59,621 bases of DNA from assembly GCA_016871275.1 (NCBI GenBank), contig VFZG01000019.1, positions 1-59,621 of the forward strand, given 5' to 3'. Below, in pieces: positions 9,726 to 18,964 of this stretch. A program made the translations under genes and the position numbers. This stretch comes from Acidimicrobiia bacterium (GTDB lineage Bacteria; Acidobacteriota; Vicinamibacteria; Vicinamibacterales; UBA2999). Under the pieces are notes generated by a model. It searched no databases, had not been told where the DNA came from, and was given only the letters and a program-made list of their open reading frames with translations. Positions within the stretch are counted from its first letter, which is position 1; each line of letters begins with the position of its first letter.

Positions 9726-11084
9726 ATGATCACGCGGCGCTCGTTTCTCTCCATGGCCGGCGCATCGGCGCCGGCTCTGGCTGCTCCGCTGCCGTGGCGT
9801 GGCAGGATGGTTTCCCTATTCGAATCTCAGGCGGCGCCGTCGATTGATGCCGCCCGCCTGCGCAACCGCCTCGAACGACTGAGTTACCACGGCCGCGGCC
9901 CCGGCGGCACGTTCGCCGACGGTGTGACCCGCGTGGCGTATTCAATACCGGACCTGACCGCGCGCGCGTGGATCATCGACGAGATCAAGCAGGCCGAGAT
10001 CGTGCCGCGCATCGACGCCGCCGGCAACATCTTCGCGCGCGTCGGCGGCGACCCGCAGCGGCCGGCGATCCTGTTCGGCTCGCACATCGACTCGGTGCCG
10101 AATGCCGGCAACTTCGACGGCGACCTGGGCGTGATGGCCGCGCTTGAGGTACTGCAGGCCGTGCAGGCCGGGAAAGTGCAGACTCGCCATCCGCTCGAGA
10201 TGGTGCTGTGGGCGCACGAAGAGAGCACCGCATTCGGCGTCGGCACCGCTGCCAGCCGCATTGTCGCCGGCGATCTGCAGGCCGGCGACATGGACCGCAC
10301 GTGGAACGGGATGAAGCGCAGCGATGCGATCCGCCGCATTGCCGGCCGTCCCGACGAGATCGAGACTGCGATCCGCGGCAAGGGCACGTGGCACTCGTAT
10401 GTCGAGCTGCACATCGAACAGGGCGGCACGCTCGACAAGGCGAAGGTGCCGATCGGGATCGTCGAAGGCATCGTCGGCATTCACCGCTACGACGTGGTCG
10501 TCGAGGGCTTTGCGAACCACGCCGGCACCACCCCAATGACCGAGCGGCAGGACGCCATGGTGGCGGCGTCGCAACTGACGCTCGCGGTGCGTGACATTGC
10601 CTCGAGGCGCCAGGGCCGGCAGGTCGGCACCGTCGGCCGCATCGAGATCGAACCGAACTCGCCGAACGTGATTCCCGGCAAGGTGACGATGAGCGTCGAG
10701 TTCCGCGATCTCTCCGAGCAGGTGCTGCGCGAGCTTGGCGACCAGATCAAGGCGCGCGGCGCCGCGATCGGCAAGGAGACGCGCACGACGATCACCTTCA
10801 GGCTCGCCAGCACCAATTCGCCGGCAATGGCGACCAGCCGCGTCCAGGAGGCGATTGGCCGGGCGGCGGCGAAGGCGTCGCTGAACACGATGCGCCTGCC
10901 GAGCGGGGCCGGTCACGACGCGCAGCAGGTCGCAAAGATTGCCCCAATGGGGATGATCTTCGTGCCGAGCATCGGCGGCATCAGCCACTCGCCGAAGGAG
11001 CTGACGTCGTGGGAAGACTGCGCGCACGGCGCCGATGTGCTGCTGAAGACCGTGCTCGATCTGGATCAGCGCGACTCGGTGTAG
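9726..11084 (+). CDS. Zn-dependent M20-family amidohydrolase (N-carbamoyl-amino-acid / allantoate hydrolase type), Tat-exported
   Basis: This 452-residue hydrolase begins 3 nt behind the copper cytochrome, so the two are probably one operon. A twin-arginine leader (MITRRSFLSMAGASAPAL) predicts Tat export, unusual for a family that is mostly cytosolic. Metal and catalytic residues of the HyuC/AllC group are visible: GSHIDSVPNAGNFDG (His120, Asp131), HEEST (Glu165/166), ELHIEQG, the dimerisation-lid sequence FANHAGTTPM, and the C-terminal GISHSPKE histidine. It likely cleaves an N-carbamoyl or ureido amino acid outside the cytoplasm, but the exact substrate (allantoate, carbamoyl-amino acid, ureidopropionate) cannot be decided. 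Confidence 0.85.
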   Translation: MITRRSFLSMAGASAPALAAPLPWRGRMVSLFESQAAPSIDAARLRNRLERLSYHGRGPGGTFADGVTRVAYSIPDLTARAWIIDEIKQAEIVPRIDAAGNIFARVGGDPQRPAILFGSHIDSVPNAGNFDGDLGVMAALEVLQAVQAGKVQTRHPLEMVLWAHEESTAFGVGTAASRIVAGDLQAGDMDRTWNGMKRSDAIRRIAGRPDEIETAIRGKGTWHSYVELHIEQGGTLDKAKVPIGIVEGIVGIHRYDVVVEGFANHAGTTPMTERQDAMVAASQLTLAVRDIASRRQGRQVGTVGRIEIEPNSPNVIPGKVTMSVEFRDLSEQVLRELGDQIKARGAAIGKETRTTITFRLASTNSPAMATSRVQEAIGRAAAKASLNTMRLPSGAGHDAQQVAKIAPMGMIFVPSIGGISHSPKELTSWEDCAHGADVLLKTVLDLDQRDSV

Positions 11085-11254
11085 CCTCGCCCGCCATTCC
11101 CATCGAAGTCCTCGTCTTCATCGCCATGCCGGCGCTGATGCTTAGCGCGCGCGTTGGCGGTTGGGGGCGCGGCCTGCGGCCGCCGCGCGACGGCTGCTCA
11201 AGATCGGCGCCGTGTAGTACGCTATTGGATTGTTTGTCGACCGTTTGTAACCAC

Positions 11255-13492
11255 ATGTCATCAGCCCGCTCATTCTTGTTCACGTTGCTGGTCGTTGGAG
11301 CCGGTTCGTCAATGGCCTGGGCGCAACCCTCCGCGCCAATCTCCGGCACGCCTGTCGCCTCCGCGTCGCGAACCGTCGAACGGCCGACGCTCGACGGCGA
11401 CGTCCTTGGCGATGCCGCGTGGGCGAAGGCCACGCCAATTTCCTCGTTCACGCAGGAACAACCGGATGAAGGGCAGCCGGTGTCGGAGGGGACCGAAGTG
11501 CGCGTCATCTTCACCAACGACGCGCTCTACATCGGTGCCGTGATGTACGACCGCGAGCCTGGCGGAATCGTCATGTCCGACTCCCGCCGCGACGGCGACC
11601 TGGATGACACCGACAGCTTTCGGATGATCCTCGACACCTTTCGCGACCGCCAGAACGGCTTTGTGTTCGGGACCAATGCGGCCGGCGTCGAATACGACGG
11701 ACAAGTCACCAACGAAGGACAAGGCGGTGGCGGTCTCGCCTTCGGCCGGAATCAGTCGGGAGGGTCCGGGGCAGGCTTCAACATCAACTGGGACGGCGCG
11801 TGGGAAGTGCGCACCAAGGTCGGTGACTACGGCTGGTCGGCGGAGTTCGCCATCCCGTTTCGCACGCTCCGCTATCCCGCCACCGCCCAGCAGACCTGGG
11901 GCATCAACTTTCAGCGCAACATCCGGCGGAGGAACGAGCGCGCCTTCTGGGCGCCCATCCCCCGTCAGTTCAACCTCTATCGCGTGTCGCTGGCTGGCTC
12001 AGTGACCGGCATCCAGACGCCGTTGCTGCGCAATCTGCTCATCACGCCGTTCGGGCTTGGCAACGCGTTTGCCTCCGGCGTCCGGCCTGTCGACACGAAC
12101 ACGGATTACGACTTCGGTGCCGACGTGAAATACAGCCTGACGCCGAGCCTGACGCTCGACGCGACGGTGAACACCGACTTCGCCCAGGTCGAAGTCGACG
12201 ATCAGCAGGTCAACCTCGATCGCTTCACGCTGTTCTTCCCGGAGAAGCGCCCGTTCTTCCTCGAAAACGCCGGCTTCTTCACCGTCGGCAACCCCGGCGA
12301 AGTGGATCTGTTCTTCAGCCGCCGCATCGGCATCGGCGACAGCGGCCAGGCGATCCCCATCATGGGTGGCGGCCGCATGTCGGGCAAGGCGGGCAAGTTC
12401 AACCTCGGCTTCCTGAACATGCAGACGTCGGACAACGGCGACACGGTGGCCAGCACGAACTTCAGCGTGGCGCGTGTCAGCCGCGATCTGCCGAATCGCT
12501 CGTCGATTGGCGCCATCTTCACCAATCGCCGCGCCACCGGCGACGTGCGGACCGGGGCCATCGATGGACAGACGTTCGGCCTCGACGGCAAGGTTGGTTT
12601 CGGCCAGACGACGACGGTGTCGGGCTTCTTCGCAAAGACGGACACACCGGGTGTCGAGAGCAGCGATCACGCCTACAACCTCCGCTCGCAGATCAATCGG
12701 CCGCAGTGGGACCTGACCCTCGGGTTCCAGGAGGTCGGCTCGGGATTCAATCCGGCGATCGGCTTCTACAGCCGCCGCGGCTATCGCAAATCCGATGCGT
12801 TCCTGATGACGCGCTTCCGCCCGAAGAACTTCATCAAGATCCAGGAATTGCGTCCCCACTCGATGTTCCGCGGCTTCTGGGGCCTCGACGGCTTCCAGGA
12901 AACCGGCTTCCTGCATCTCGACAATCACTGGCAGTTCCGCGACAGCACTGAGATTCACACCGGCATGAACCTCACGCGCGAGGGCGTGCGCAGGCCCTTC
13001 GAGATCTTCCCCGGCGTGATCGTGCCGCCCGGGACCTACGATCACAAGGAAGCGCAGCTGGTGGCGTGGAGCAACCAGGCCGCACCAGTGAGCGTGTCGG
13101 TGCGCGTCTTCGCTGGCGGATTCTTCGGCGGCGAGCGCCTGGCGATCAATCCCACGTTCCGCTTCCGTACCGGCGATGCCCTGTCCGCGCAGATCGACTA
13201 CCAGCGCAACCACATCGATTTGCCGTGGGGCGAGTTCACCACCAACCTGGTGCGCACGCGCGTCTCGTATTCATTCTCTCCCCGGGTCTTCACCCAGGCC
13301 TTGGTGCAGTACAACGACCGCGCCGACCTGTGGTCCATGAACTTCCGTTTCGGATGGCTGCAGGCCGCCAATACCGGCCTGTTCGTTGTCTATACCGACA
13401 CGCGCGGACTGTACGACCTGTTTGACCGTCCGGAGCGGACCGATCGATCGCTGATCGTCAAGTACTCGTATCTGTTTAATGTGTTCAGGTAA
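11255..13492 (+). CDS. DUF5916 outer-membrane barrel with CBM9-like N-terminal domain
   Basis: The open frame extends upstream to 11009, but the ATG at 11255 gives a signal peptide (MSSARSFLFTLLVVGAGSSM to WAQ) and a 745-residue protein. Residues about 35-215 form a carbohydrate-binding family 9-like sandwich (ERPTLDGDVLGDAAW, DSFRMILDTF). The rest is the DUF5916 barrel with the signature FFPEKRPFFLENAGFF and repeated amphipathic strands ending in SYLFNVFR, a terminal aromatic pattern of barrels. Function is unknown; a role in surface binding or export is inference. A paralogue at 54267 shares the same layout. The 170-bp upstream gap holds no gene. Confidence 0.8.
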   Translation: MSSARSFLFTLLVVGAGSSMAWAQPSAPISGTPVASASRTVERPTLDGDVLGDAAWAKATPISSFTQEQPDEGQPVSEGTEVRVIFTNDALYIGAVMYDREPGGIVMSDSRRDGDLDDTDSFRMILDTFRDRQNGFVFGTNAAGVEYDGQVTNEGQGGGGLAFGRNQSGGSGAGFNINWDGAWEVRTKVGDYGWSAEFAIPFRTLRYPATAQQTWGINFQRNIRRRNERAFWAPIPRQFNLYRVSLAGSVTGIQTPLLRNLLITPFGLGNAFASGVRPVDTNTDYDFGADVKYSLTPSLTLDATVNTDFAQVEVDDQQVNLDRFTLFFPEKRPFFLENAGFFTVGNPGEVDLFFSRRIGIGDSGQAIPIMGGGRMSGKAGKFNLGFLNMQTSDNGDTVASTNFSVARVSRDLPNRSSIGAIFTNRRATGDVRTGAIDGQTFGLDGKVGFGQTTTVSGFFAKTDTPGVESSDHAYNLRSQINRPQWDLTLGFQEVGSGFNPAIGFYSRRGYRKSDAFLMTRFRPKNFIKIQELRPHSMFRGFWGLDGFQETGFLHLDNHWQFRDSTEIHTGMNLTREGVRRPFEIFPGVIVPPGTYDHKEAQLVAWSNQAAPVSVSVRVFAGGFFGGERLAINPTFRFRTGDALSAQIDYQRNHIDLPWGEFTTNLVRTRVSYSFSPRVFTQALVQYNDRADLWSMNFRFGWLQAANTGLFVVYTDTRGLYDLFDRPERTDRSLIVKYSYLFNVFR

Positions 13493-13715
13493 ACCATTGT
13501 CTGTCAGTGTGAAGGTCGAACTGTAGCGTTTTACGTTGAGTCAAGACTTCGAAGTCCACTGCTCGAGTTGCGGGTGATTGGAGGCGTAGACTCCAACTCA
13601 AATGGTCTTCGTCGGATCCTCTACCGCGGTCGGCGCCAAGCGCAGCAGCGCCATCCTTACGGCGCCAGGCATTCGAGTCATGACACCCGCCATTCTTCGT
13701 TAAACTGTGACGGCC
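13493..13715. other. intergenic region, no gene recognised
   Basis: About 220 bp with no recognisable ORF product. A weak promoter candidate (ATGACA at 13680-13685, 15-nt spacer, TAAACT at 13701-13706) lies at its right end. Confidence 0.4.
13701..13706 (+). promoter_or_regulatory. -10-like box TAAACT, 9 nt before the start codon
   Basis: TAAACT with ATGACA 15 nt further upstream; the ATG at 13716 follows 9 nt later without a Shine-Dalgarno sequence, so the transcript is probably leaderless or nearly so. Confidence 0.35.
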
Positions 13716-14756
13716 ATGAAGAGGGTCCTCATCGCCGCCGTGTTGGCCTCTGCGTCCCTATCCGCTCAAGACGCTCCACGCCTATCAACGGCCGGAGGCG
13801 ATCCGTGGTTCGGGACCTTTTCAATCATCGCCTTCGACCCGGCTGCCAACGAGCTGGGCGTCGGGGTCCAGTCGCGGGCGTTTGGGGCCGGGGCGGCTGT
13901 GCCATACGCGAAGCCGGGCGTGGGTGCGGTGGCCACGCAGGCGTCGGCGAACCGGCAGTACGGTCCCAAGGCGATTGCGTTGCTCGAGCAGGGACTCTCG
14001 CCCGCAGAAGTGGTCAAGCGCATCACCGACGAAGACCCCGGCCGCGATACGCGGCAGGTCGCCGTAATCGATGCCAAGGGGCGTTCCGCCGTGTACACCG
14101 GCAAGCGTGTGATCGATCGCAATTCAGATCCGAAGGACCTGGTGCATCTCGGCGGGTACGCAGGACACGTCTCCGGCATGAACTTCTCGGCCCAGGGCAA
14201 CACCCTTGCCAGCCGCGCCGTCGTTGAGGCGATGGCCGATGCCTACCAGAACGGCACGGGCACGATGGCGGATCGGCTGATGGATGCGCTCGACGCGGCG
14301 CAAGCCAGGGGCGGGGACACCCGCGGCATGCAGTCCGCGGGCATTCTCGTGGTCCGGCCGCTCGATCCCGCCTCCCAGTCCACCGTCGAACGGATCGTCG
14401 ACATTCGCGTCGATGACGGCCCCGAGCCGTTCATCGAACTGCGCCGGCTGTTGCAGATGACGCAGGGCGTGCCGCAGCGTTTGCTGTCCAGCGCCACCGA
14501 ACTGTCGAAGGCCGGCAAGCACGCCGATGCGATTGCCGCGGTGCAGAAGGCGCTCGACATCAACCCGCGCGCGGAGACGGCCATCTACGCGCTCGCCAGA
14601 GTCTACGCGCTGTCGGGCGACGGCCGGCGCGCGGTGGAGCAGTTGTCGCGCGCCATCGCCCGCCAACCGAAGCCATGGAAGTTCGAGGCCGCCAACGACC
14701 CGGCGTTCGCGAAGCTCCGCGCCTCGGCGGAATTCCAGCAGCTGATCGCACCGTAA
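13716..14756 (+). CDS. secreted DUF1028 protein with C-terminal TPR-like repeats
   Basis: I take the ATG at 13716 rather than the GTG at 13707 because it directly begins a signal peptide (MKRVLIAAVLASASLSAQ). The 346-residue product has a DUF1028 Ntn-hydrolase-like domain at about 30-225 (WFGTFSIIAFDPAANELGVG, QASANRQYGP) and, after a linker, TPR-like helices at about 255-330 (HADAIAAVQKALDINPRAET). Its stop codon shares one base with the ATG of the following TonB receptor (TAATG), implying translational coupling. It may process or capture a ligand imported by that receptor. This is inference; the DUF1028 reaction is not established. Confidence 0.8.
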   Translation: MKRVLIAAVLASASLSAQDAPRLSTAGGDPWFGTFSIIAFDPAANELGVGVQSRAFGAGAAVPYAKPGVGAVATQASANRQYGPKAIALLEQGLSPAEVVKRITDEDPGRDTRQVAVIDAKGRSAVYTGKRVIDRNSDPKDLVHLGGYAGHVSGMNFSAQGNTLASRAVVEAMADAYQNGTGTMADRLMDALDAAQARGGDTRGMQSAGILVVRPLDPASQSTVERIVDIRVDDGPEPFIELRRLLQMTQGVPQRLLSSATELSKAGKHADAIAAVQKALDINPRAETAIYALARVYALSGDGRRAVEQLSRAIARQPKPWKFEAANDPAFAKLRASAEFQQLIAP

Positions 14757-16723
14757 TGATCCGATTGGCGACATCTGTTCTTGCCGCGCTGCTGGTGTGC
14801 GCGGCCGGCCTTCACGCCCAGACCCCGGCAACCCCGGCTCCCAAGCCGGCGCCTGCGGAACAGAAGCCCGAGGAGCCGGAGCTCGAGCACGAAGAGGAAG
14901 TGATCGTCACCGCGACGCGCACCAGCGGGCGCATCGACGATCAGCCGACGCGCGTCGAAGTGCTGGTGCGCGAAGAGATTGAAGAGAGAATGCTGATGAC
15001 GCCCGGCGACATCGTGATGATGTTGAACGAAATAGGCGGCATGCGCGTGCAGGCGACCTCGCCGGCGCTGGGCGCGGCAACGGTGCGCGTGCAAGGCATG
15101 AAGGGCCGTCACACCCGCGTCCTGTTCGATGGACTGCCGTTGGCCGGGCAGGAAGTGGGCGGCCTGGGCTTGTTACAGATCCCGCCGATGGATCTTGGCC
15201 AGGTCGAAGTCATCAAGGGCGTGGCGTCGGCCCTGTATGGATCGGGCGCGATGGGCGGCGTGATCAACCTGGTTGCCAGGCGGCCGCAGGACGATCCGGT
15301 CCGCGAGTTCCTCTTCAATCAGTCGACGCTCGGCGGCACCGATGCCGTGGCGTTCCTCTCCGGATTCCTTGCGAGGCGCATCAGTGCCACGTTGCTGGCC
15401 GGCGGCCACCGCCAGTCCCGCCAGGACATCGATGACGATGGGTGGAACGATGTCGCCGGGTATGCGCGTGGCGTGCTGCGCACACGGCTGTTCTGGGCGG
15501 ACGGCAATGCCACCAGCGCCTGGGCCACGGCCGGTCTCACCTCTGAAGGCCGCACCGGCGGTGCTGTTGAAAACAGTTCGCTGGCGCGTCGAATCGGCGG
15601 CGTCGAATCCATCGATACCACCAGGGGCGACGTGGGCGGCCACGTGCAGCACATCCTCAACGGCAAGTACGTGCTCACCGGCCGCATGGCCGCCACGTTC
15701 CAGCGCCGCGATCATGTGTTCTTCGTCGCGCACGAACGCGATCGCCGCACCAACATGTTTGCCGAAGCGTCGATCGGCGGCGCTTCGGGGCGCCACACCT
15801 GGGTCGGCGGCGCAGCTTTCGAGCGTGATTCATTCGACCCGCATGAGGTGCCGCGGTTCGCCTACTTCAACAGAGCCACCGGCCTGTTCGTGCAGGACGA
15901 CCTGCGATGGAACGACTGGCTGACGGTGTCGGCCAGCGCCCGGCTCGATGCGCATCACACCCACGGCAACGTGTTCAGCCCCAGGGCCTCGGTGCTGGTG
16001 CATCGTGACGGCTGGACCAGCCGCGTATCCGTTGGCCGTGGATTCTTTGCACCGACGCCGCTGACCGAAGAGACCGAGGCCGCCGGTCTGTCGCGCCTCT
16101 CGATGCCGGCGCCGCTCGAAGCCGAGCGGGGCACGAGCGTCTTGGCCGACGTGACGCGCGCCGCCGGCCCGTTGTCGATGACAGCGACGCTGTTTGCCTC
16201 CCGGGTCGGCAACGCCGTCGAGGTGGAGCGAGAGACGGCCTACGTGATTCGCAACTCCGGAGGCCCTGCCACCAATCTTGGCCTGGAGGTGCTGGCCACG
16301 CTGCGCCAGGCGCCGTTCGTGCTGACCGGCACCTACGCCGCGGTGCGGTCGCGCGAAGAGCGCAACGGCGCGCGCGTCCAAACGGCCTTCACGCCGGCCC
16401 ACAGCGCCGGCCTGGTCGGCATGTGGGAAAAAGAGGATGTCGGCCGCGTCGGCCTTGAGTACTACTTCACCGGCGCACAGCGTCTTGAAGGGAACCCGTA
16501 TCGCACTCGTTCGAAGGCCTACGCGGTGGTCGGCGTGCTGGCGGAAAAGACGTTCGAGACGTTCCGGATCTTTGTGAACGCCGAGAACATCACCAACGTC
16601 CGGCAGACGAAGCACGACCCGTTGACCAGGTCGCAGCAGGCGATCGACGGCCGCTGGACCGTGGACGCCTGGGCGCCGCTCGACGGCCGATCGATCAACG
16701 CCGGCGTGCGCCTGATGTTCTGA
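14756..16723 (+). CDS. TonB-dependent receptor (siderophore/vitamin B12-like size class)
   Basis: The 655-residue receptor starts at an ATG that overlaps the previous stop by one base. A signal peptide (MIRLATSVLAALLVCAAGLHAQ) is followed by a proline/glutamate-rich linker, then EEVIVTATRTSGRIDDQPTR, which opens the plug domain (about 50-170) with FDGLPLAGQEVGGLG and VEVIKGVASALYGSGAMGG. The remaining residues form the 22-strand barrel ending with GVRLMF, a classic terminal-phenylalanine signal. It resembles the compact BtuB/FepA-like class rather than the large Oar-like receptor at 3030. The ligand is unknown, and no periplasmic binding protein or ABC transporter is adjacent. Confidence 0.9.
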   Translation: MIRLATSVLAALLVCAAGLHAQTPATPAPKPAPAEQKPEEPELEHEEEVIVTATRTSGRIDDQPTRVEVLVREEIEERMLMTPGDIVMMLNEIGGMRVQATSPALGAATVRVQGMKGRHTRVLFDGLPLAGQEVGGLGLLQIPPMDLGQVEVIKGVASALYGSGAMGGVINLVARRPQDDPVREFLFNQSTLGGTDAVAFLSGFLARRISATLLAGGHRQSRQDIDDDGWNDVAGYARGVLRTRLFWADGNATSAWATAGLTSEGRTGGAVENSSLARRIGGVESIDTTRGDVGGHVQHILNGKYVLTGRMAATFQRRDHVFFVAHERDRRTNMFAEASIGGASGRHTWVGGAAFERDSFDPHEVPRFAYFNRATGLFVQDDLRWNDWLTVSASARLDAHHTHGNVFSPRASVLVHRDGWTSRVSVGRGFFAPTPLTEETEAAGLSRLSMPAPLEAERGTSVLADVTRAAGPLSMTATLFASRVGNAVEVERETAYVIRNSGGPATNLGLEVLATLRQAPFVLTGTYAAVRSREERNGARVQTAFTPAHSAGLVGMWEKEDVGRVGLEYYFTGAQRLEGNPYRTRSKAYAVVGVLAEKTFETFRIFVNAENITNVRQTKHDPLTRSQQAIDGRWTVDAWAPLDGRSINAGVRLMF

Positions 16724-16744
16724 TCCCTAATCCCTAATCGCTGA
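16724..16744. repeat. 7-bp tandem array (TCCCTAA) between convergent genes
   Basis: Two exact copies of TCCCTAA and one variant (TCGCTGA) follow immediately after the TGA of the receptor gene. With the 7-bp period, stop triplets (TGA 16721, TAA 16728, TAA 16735, TGA 16742) fall in all three frames. Confidence 0.7.
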
Positions 16745-17767
16745 TCACGCCATCCGTGACGGCTGCCACTGCAGCCCCAGATTGATGATGCGTTCGATCA
16801 ACTTCGCGTAGGAAACCCCCGCGCGCTTGGCCGACTCCGCGAAGTCCTCACCCTGGGCGAGCTGCGGGTTCGGGTTCGCTTCGATGACGAACATCTCGCC
16901 GTTGTCCTTCATGCGCAGGTCGATGCGCGCGTATCCAGACAGGTCGAGCGCCCGATAGACGCGTTTGGCGACGTGCTGCACCCTGGCCGATTGATCCTCG
17001 GTGAGCCCCGCCAGCGCGGTATCGATGCCGTGCTTCTTCTGGTACTTGACGCTCCACTTCACGCGCTCGGTGGCGATCTTCCAGTTGTTGTCGGGCATCT
17101 TCGCGAACGACATTTCCCACACCGGGAACGTCTGCAGGCGGTCGTTGCCCATCACGCCCACGTACAGCTCGCGTCCATCGATGAACTCCTCGACGATGGC
17201 CGGCGTCATGATGGTTTCGTGAATGAACTGGACGCGCTTGTTGAGCTGCTCCTCGTTGGCCACCACCGACGCCTGTGAGATGCCGGTAGACGACTCGTAG
17301 GTCAGCGACTTGACGATCAGCGGAAACTGCAGGCGCTTGGGCAGTGTCGGCCTGGCATTGAGCGGCACCACCAGGAAGTCGGGCACCGGAATGCGGTGGT
17401 AGGCCATCAGTTTCTTGGCCAGCGCCTTGTCGCGCGACAGCGTCATGCCGCGTGGATTGCAGCCGGTATACGGCACCTTCAGCAGCTCCAGATAGCTCAC
17501 CACGTTCTGATCGAACACCACCACATCGTCGAACGCCTCCATCAGGTTGAAGGTGATGGTCGGCTTGAATTCGTCCATGGTGCTGCGAATCGGCGTCAGG
17601 TCGTCGTGCACGCCAATGACGCGCACTTCGTGGCCCAGCACTTTCAAGGTGCTGACGACGTCGTATTCCATGCGCCACTCGGCGGTCTGGGCGGTGGTCT
17701 TGTCGACCTTTTCATCGGGAGGCTCGAGACCCTTGTGCACGAGCGCGAGCACGCGTTGTGGTTTCAT
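16745..17767 (-). CDS. ATP-grasp ligase, D-alanine-D-alanine ligase-like
   Basis: This 340-residue protein has the ATP-grasp layout: an N-terminal Rossmann-like part (MKPQRVLALVHKGLEPP), a central lid region with CNPRGMTLSRDKALAKKLM and PLIVKSLTYESSTGIS, and the metal/ATP site near IEANPNPQLAQGED. It forms peptide-like bonds through an acyl-phosphate intermediate. The Ddl-like PYTGCNP segment suggests an amino-acid ligase, but this is unlikely to be the housekeeping Ddl. It starts 10 nt behind the zincin gene at 17778-18803, so both are probably one transcript. A paired ligase and metallopeptidase suggests synthesis and processing of a short peptide or peptidoglycan stem (inference). Confidence 0.8.
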   Translation of the reverse strand: MKPQRVLALVHKGLEPPDEKVDKTTAQTAEWRMEYDVVSTLKVLGHEVRVIGVHDDLTPIRSTMDEFKPTITFNLMEAFDDVVVFDQNVVSYLELLKVPYTGCNPRGMTLSRDKALAKKLMAYHRIPVPDFLVVPLNARPTLPKRLQFPLIVKSLTYESSTGISQASVVANEEQLNKRVQFIHETIMTPAIVEEFIDGRELYVGVMGNDRLQTFPVWEMSFAKMPDNNWKIATERVKWSVKYQKKHGIDTALAGLTEDQSARVQHVAKRVYRALDLSGYARIDLRMKDNGEMFVIEANPNPQLAQGEDFAESAKRAGVSYAKLIERIINLGLQWQPSRMA

Positions 17768-17777
17768 CGCCGGTTCG

Positions 17778-18803
17778 TCAGAGCGCGATGCGGTGGCGGC
17801 CGCTGTGCAGGTAGTTCATGACCTGCACGGTCAGCAGCACGGTGAATTCCTGCAGCGCCTCGTCTTCGGGCGTGGCGAGGCGGAGTTTCAGCTCGCGGCA
17901 TCGGACGATGATGTCTTCGAGCACTTTGTCGATGGTGTATTGATAAATACCGGTCCAGTTGGCCACGACCTTGCGGACCGGCCGTCGCACGCGGCCCAGG
18001 AACTGGGCGGCGGTCATGTGCGCGGAATGTTCAGGCGCGTCGGAGAACAGCTTGCGCAGGTCACGATCGTAGAACGCGGGATGCTCGACACCGTAGTGAC
18101 CGCGCTTCTTCCGGTAGTGATAGCGCAGCGTGCGATGCAGGCGGCGCAAGGGATCGACTTCCTCGACCTTGTTGAGCAGCGGCTGCCTGGTGACCAGCGA
18201 CTGCATCAGTTCATCCATGTAGTGCAGCTTGCGGATGGCGGGCCAGCCGGCGTAGCGCGTCTTCCAGTTCGACTCGGGCGTCAGCCACACCGCGAACGTT
18301 TCGGCGAAGTCCTCGTCGGGATGGCTCTGTGCGTACCACGGATCGAGATGCAGCACGTAGCTCTTGCTGTAGGGCCGCGGCGCGTAGAACTGCGGGTACG
18401 GCTTGCTGGGATTGCCAAACAACCGGCGGCGTTGCCTGCGCAGCCGCAGCTTGTAGGCGTTGTCGATGACGTGGCCGGCCTCGTGGCGGAGAATGCGCAT
18501 GCACCACTCGTGCTCACCGCCCTCGACGGCCAGCATCTGCGTCTTCTCGAGCCGCTCGAGCCGCGGATGCGCCAGGTAGAACGGTACCGCCATCGACGCC
18601 TGCCCGTCGGGCGTAAACCATTCGTCCGAGAGATAGAAGTGCAGCGGGAAGTTCAGCCCGCGCGCCGACAGCTCGCGCTTCAACTGGTCGATGCGCGCCT
18701 CGAGCACGGTGCCGTCGAGCGTCAGCGGCAGCTCGGACAGCCGGAGATTGAGCAGTTGCTCGTCGCTCAGTTCAGGCCAGTTGGACGAAACCGCTTTCGG
18801 CAT
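17778..18803 (-). CDS. putative zinc metallopeptidase (HEAGH zincin)
   Basis: I start at the ATG at 18803 (MPKAVSSNWPELSD), 13 codons inside the longest open frame, because the upstream extension looks non-coding. The 341-residue product has no signal peptide. The zincin motif RHEAGHVID places His107, Glu108 and His111 at the zinc site; a third ligand may be a Glu in DEDFAETFAVWL. The sequence is rich in basic and aromatic residues (KLRLRRQRRR, LRYHYRKKRGHYG). It is the first gene of a two-gene operon with the ATP-grasp ligase. It fits the group usually called putative zinc-binding metallopeptidase; the substrate is unknown. Confidence 0.75.
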   Translation of the reverse strand: MPKAVSSNWPELSDEQLLNLRLSELPLTLDGTVLEARIDQLKRELSARGLNFPLHFYLSDEWFTPDGQASMAVPFYLAHPRLERLEKTQMLAVEGGEHEWCMRILRHEAGHVIDNAYKLRLRRQRRRLFGNPSKPYPQFYAPRPYSKSYVLHLDPWYAQSHPDEDFAETFAVWLTPESNWKTRYAGWPAIRKLHYMDELMQSLVTRQPLLNKVEEVDPLRRLHRTLRYHYRKKRGHYGVEHPAFYDRDLRKLFSDAPEHSAHMTAAQFLGRVRRPVRKVVANWTGIYQYTIDKVLEDIIVRCRELKLRLATPEDEALQEFTVLLTVQVMNYLHSGRHRIAL

Positions 18804-18875
18804 GGTCGCTAATCGAAGTGTTGGCCTGCCATGAGTGAGCAAGCGACGCGCCGAGCGCGGCGTTTGCGAGTCGAA

Positions 18876-18952
18876 TGGTGCGCTCGGCAGGACTCGAACC
18901 TGCGGCCCTCTGGTTCGAAGCCAGATGCTCTATCCATCTGAGCTACGAGCGC
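18876..18952 (-). tRNA. tRNA-Arg (anticodon UCG), with encoded CCA
   Basis: Read on the minus strand, a full cloverleaf is visible. The acceptor stem GCGCTCG (18946-18952) pairs with CGAGCGC (18880-18886). The D arm contains AGCTCAGATGGATAGAGC, the anticodon stem TCTGG/CCAGA encloses loop CTTCGAA with anticodon TCG, and the T arm carries GGTTCGAGTCC. The discriminator base is A, followed by a genomically encoded CCA (18876-18878). It decodes CGA arginine codons. Confidence 0.95.
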
Positions 18953-18964
18953 GCAACGCTCGTA

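Noticed and set aside
11085-11254. N-terminal extension of the DUF5916 gene from 11009
   Set aside because: The extension overlaps the M20 gene and gives no signal peptide at the N-terminus; the ATG at 11255 does.
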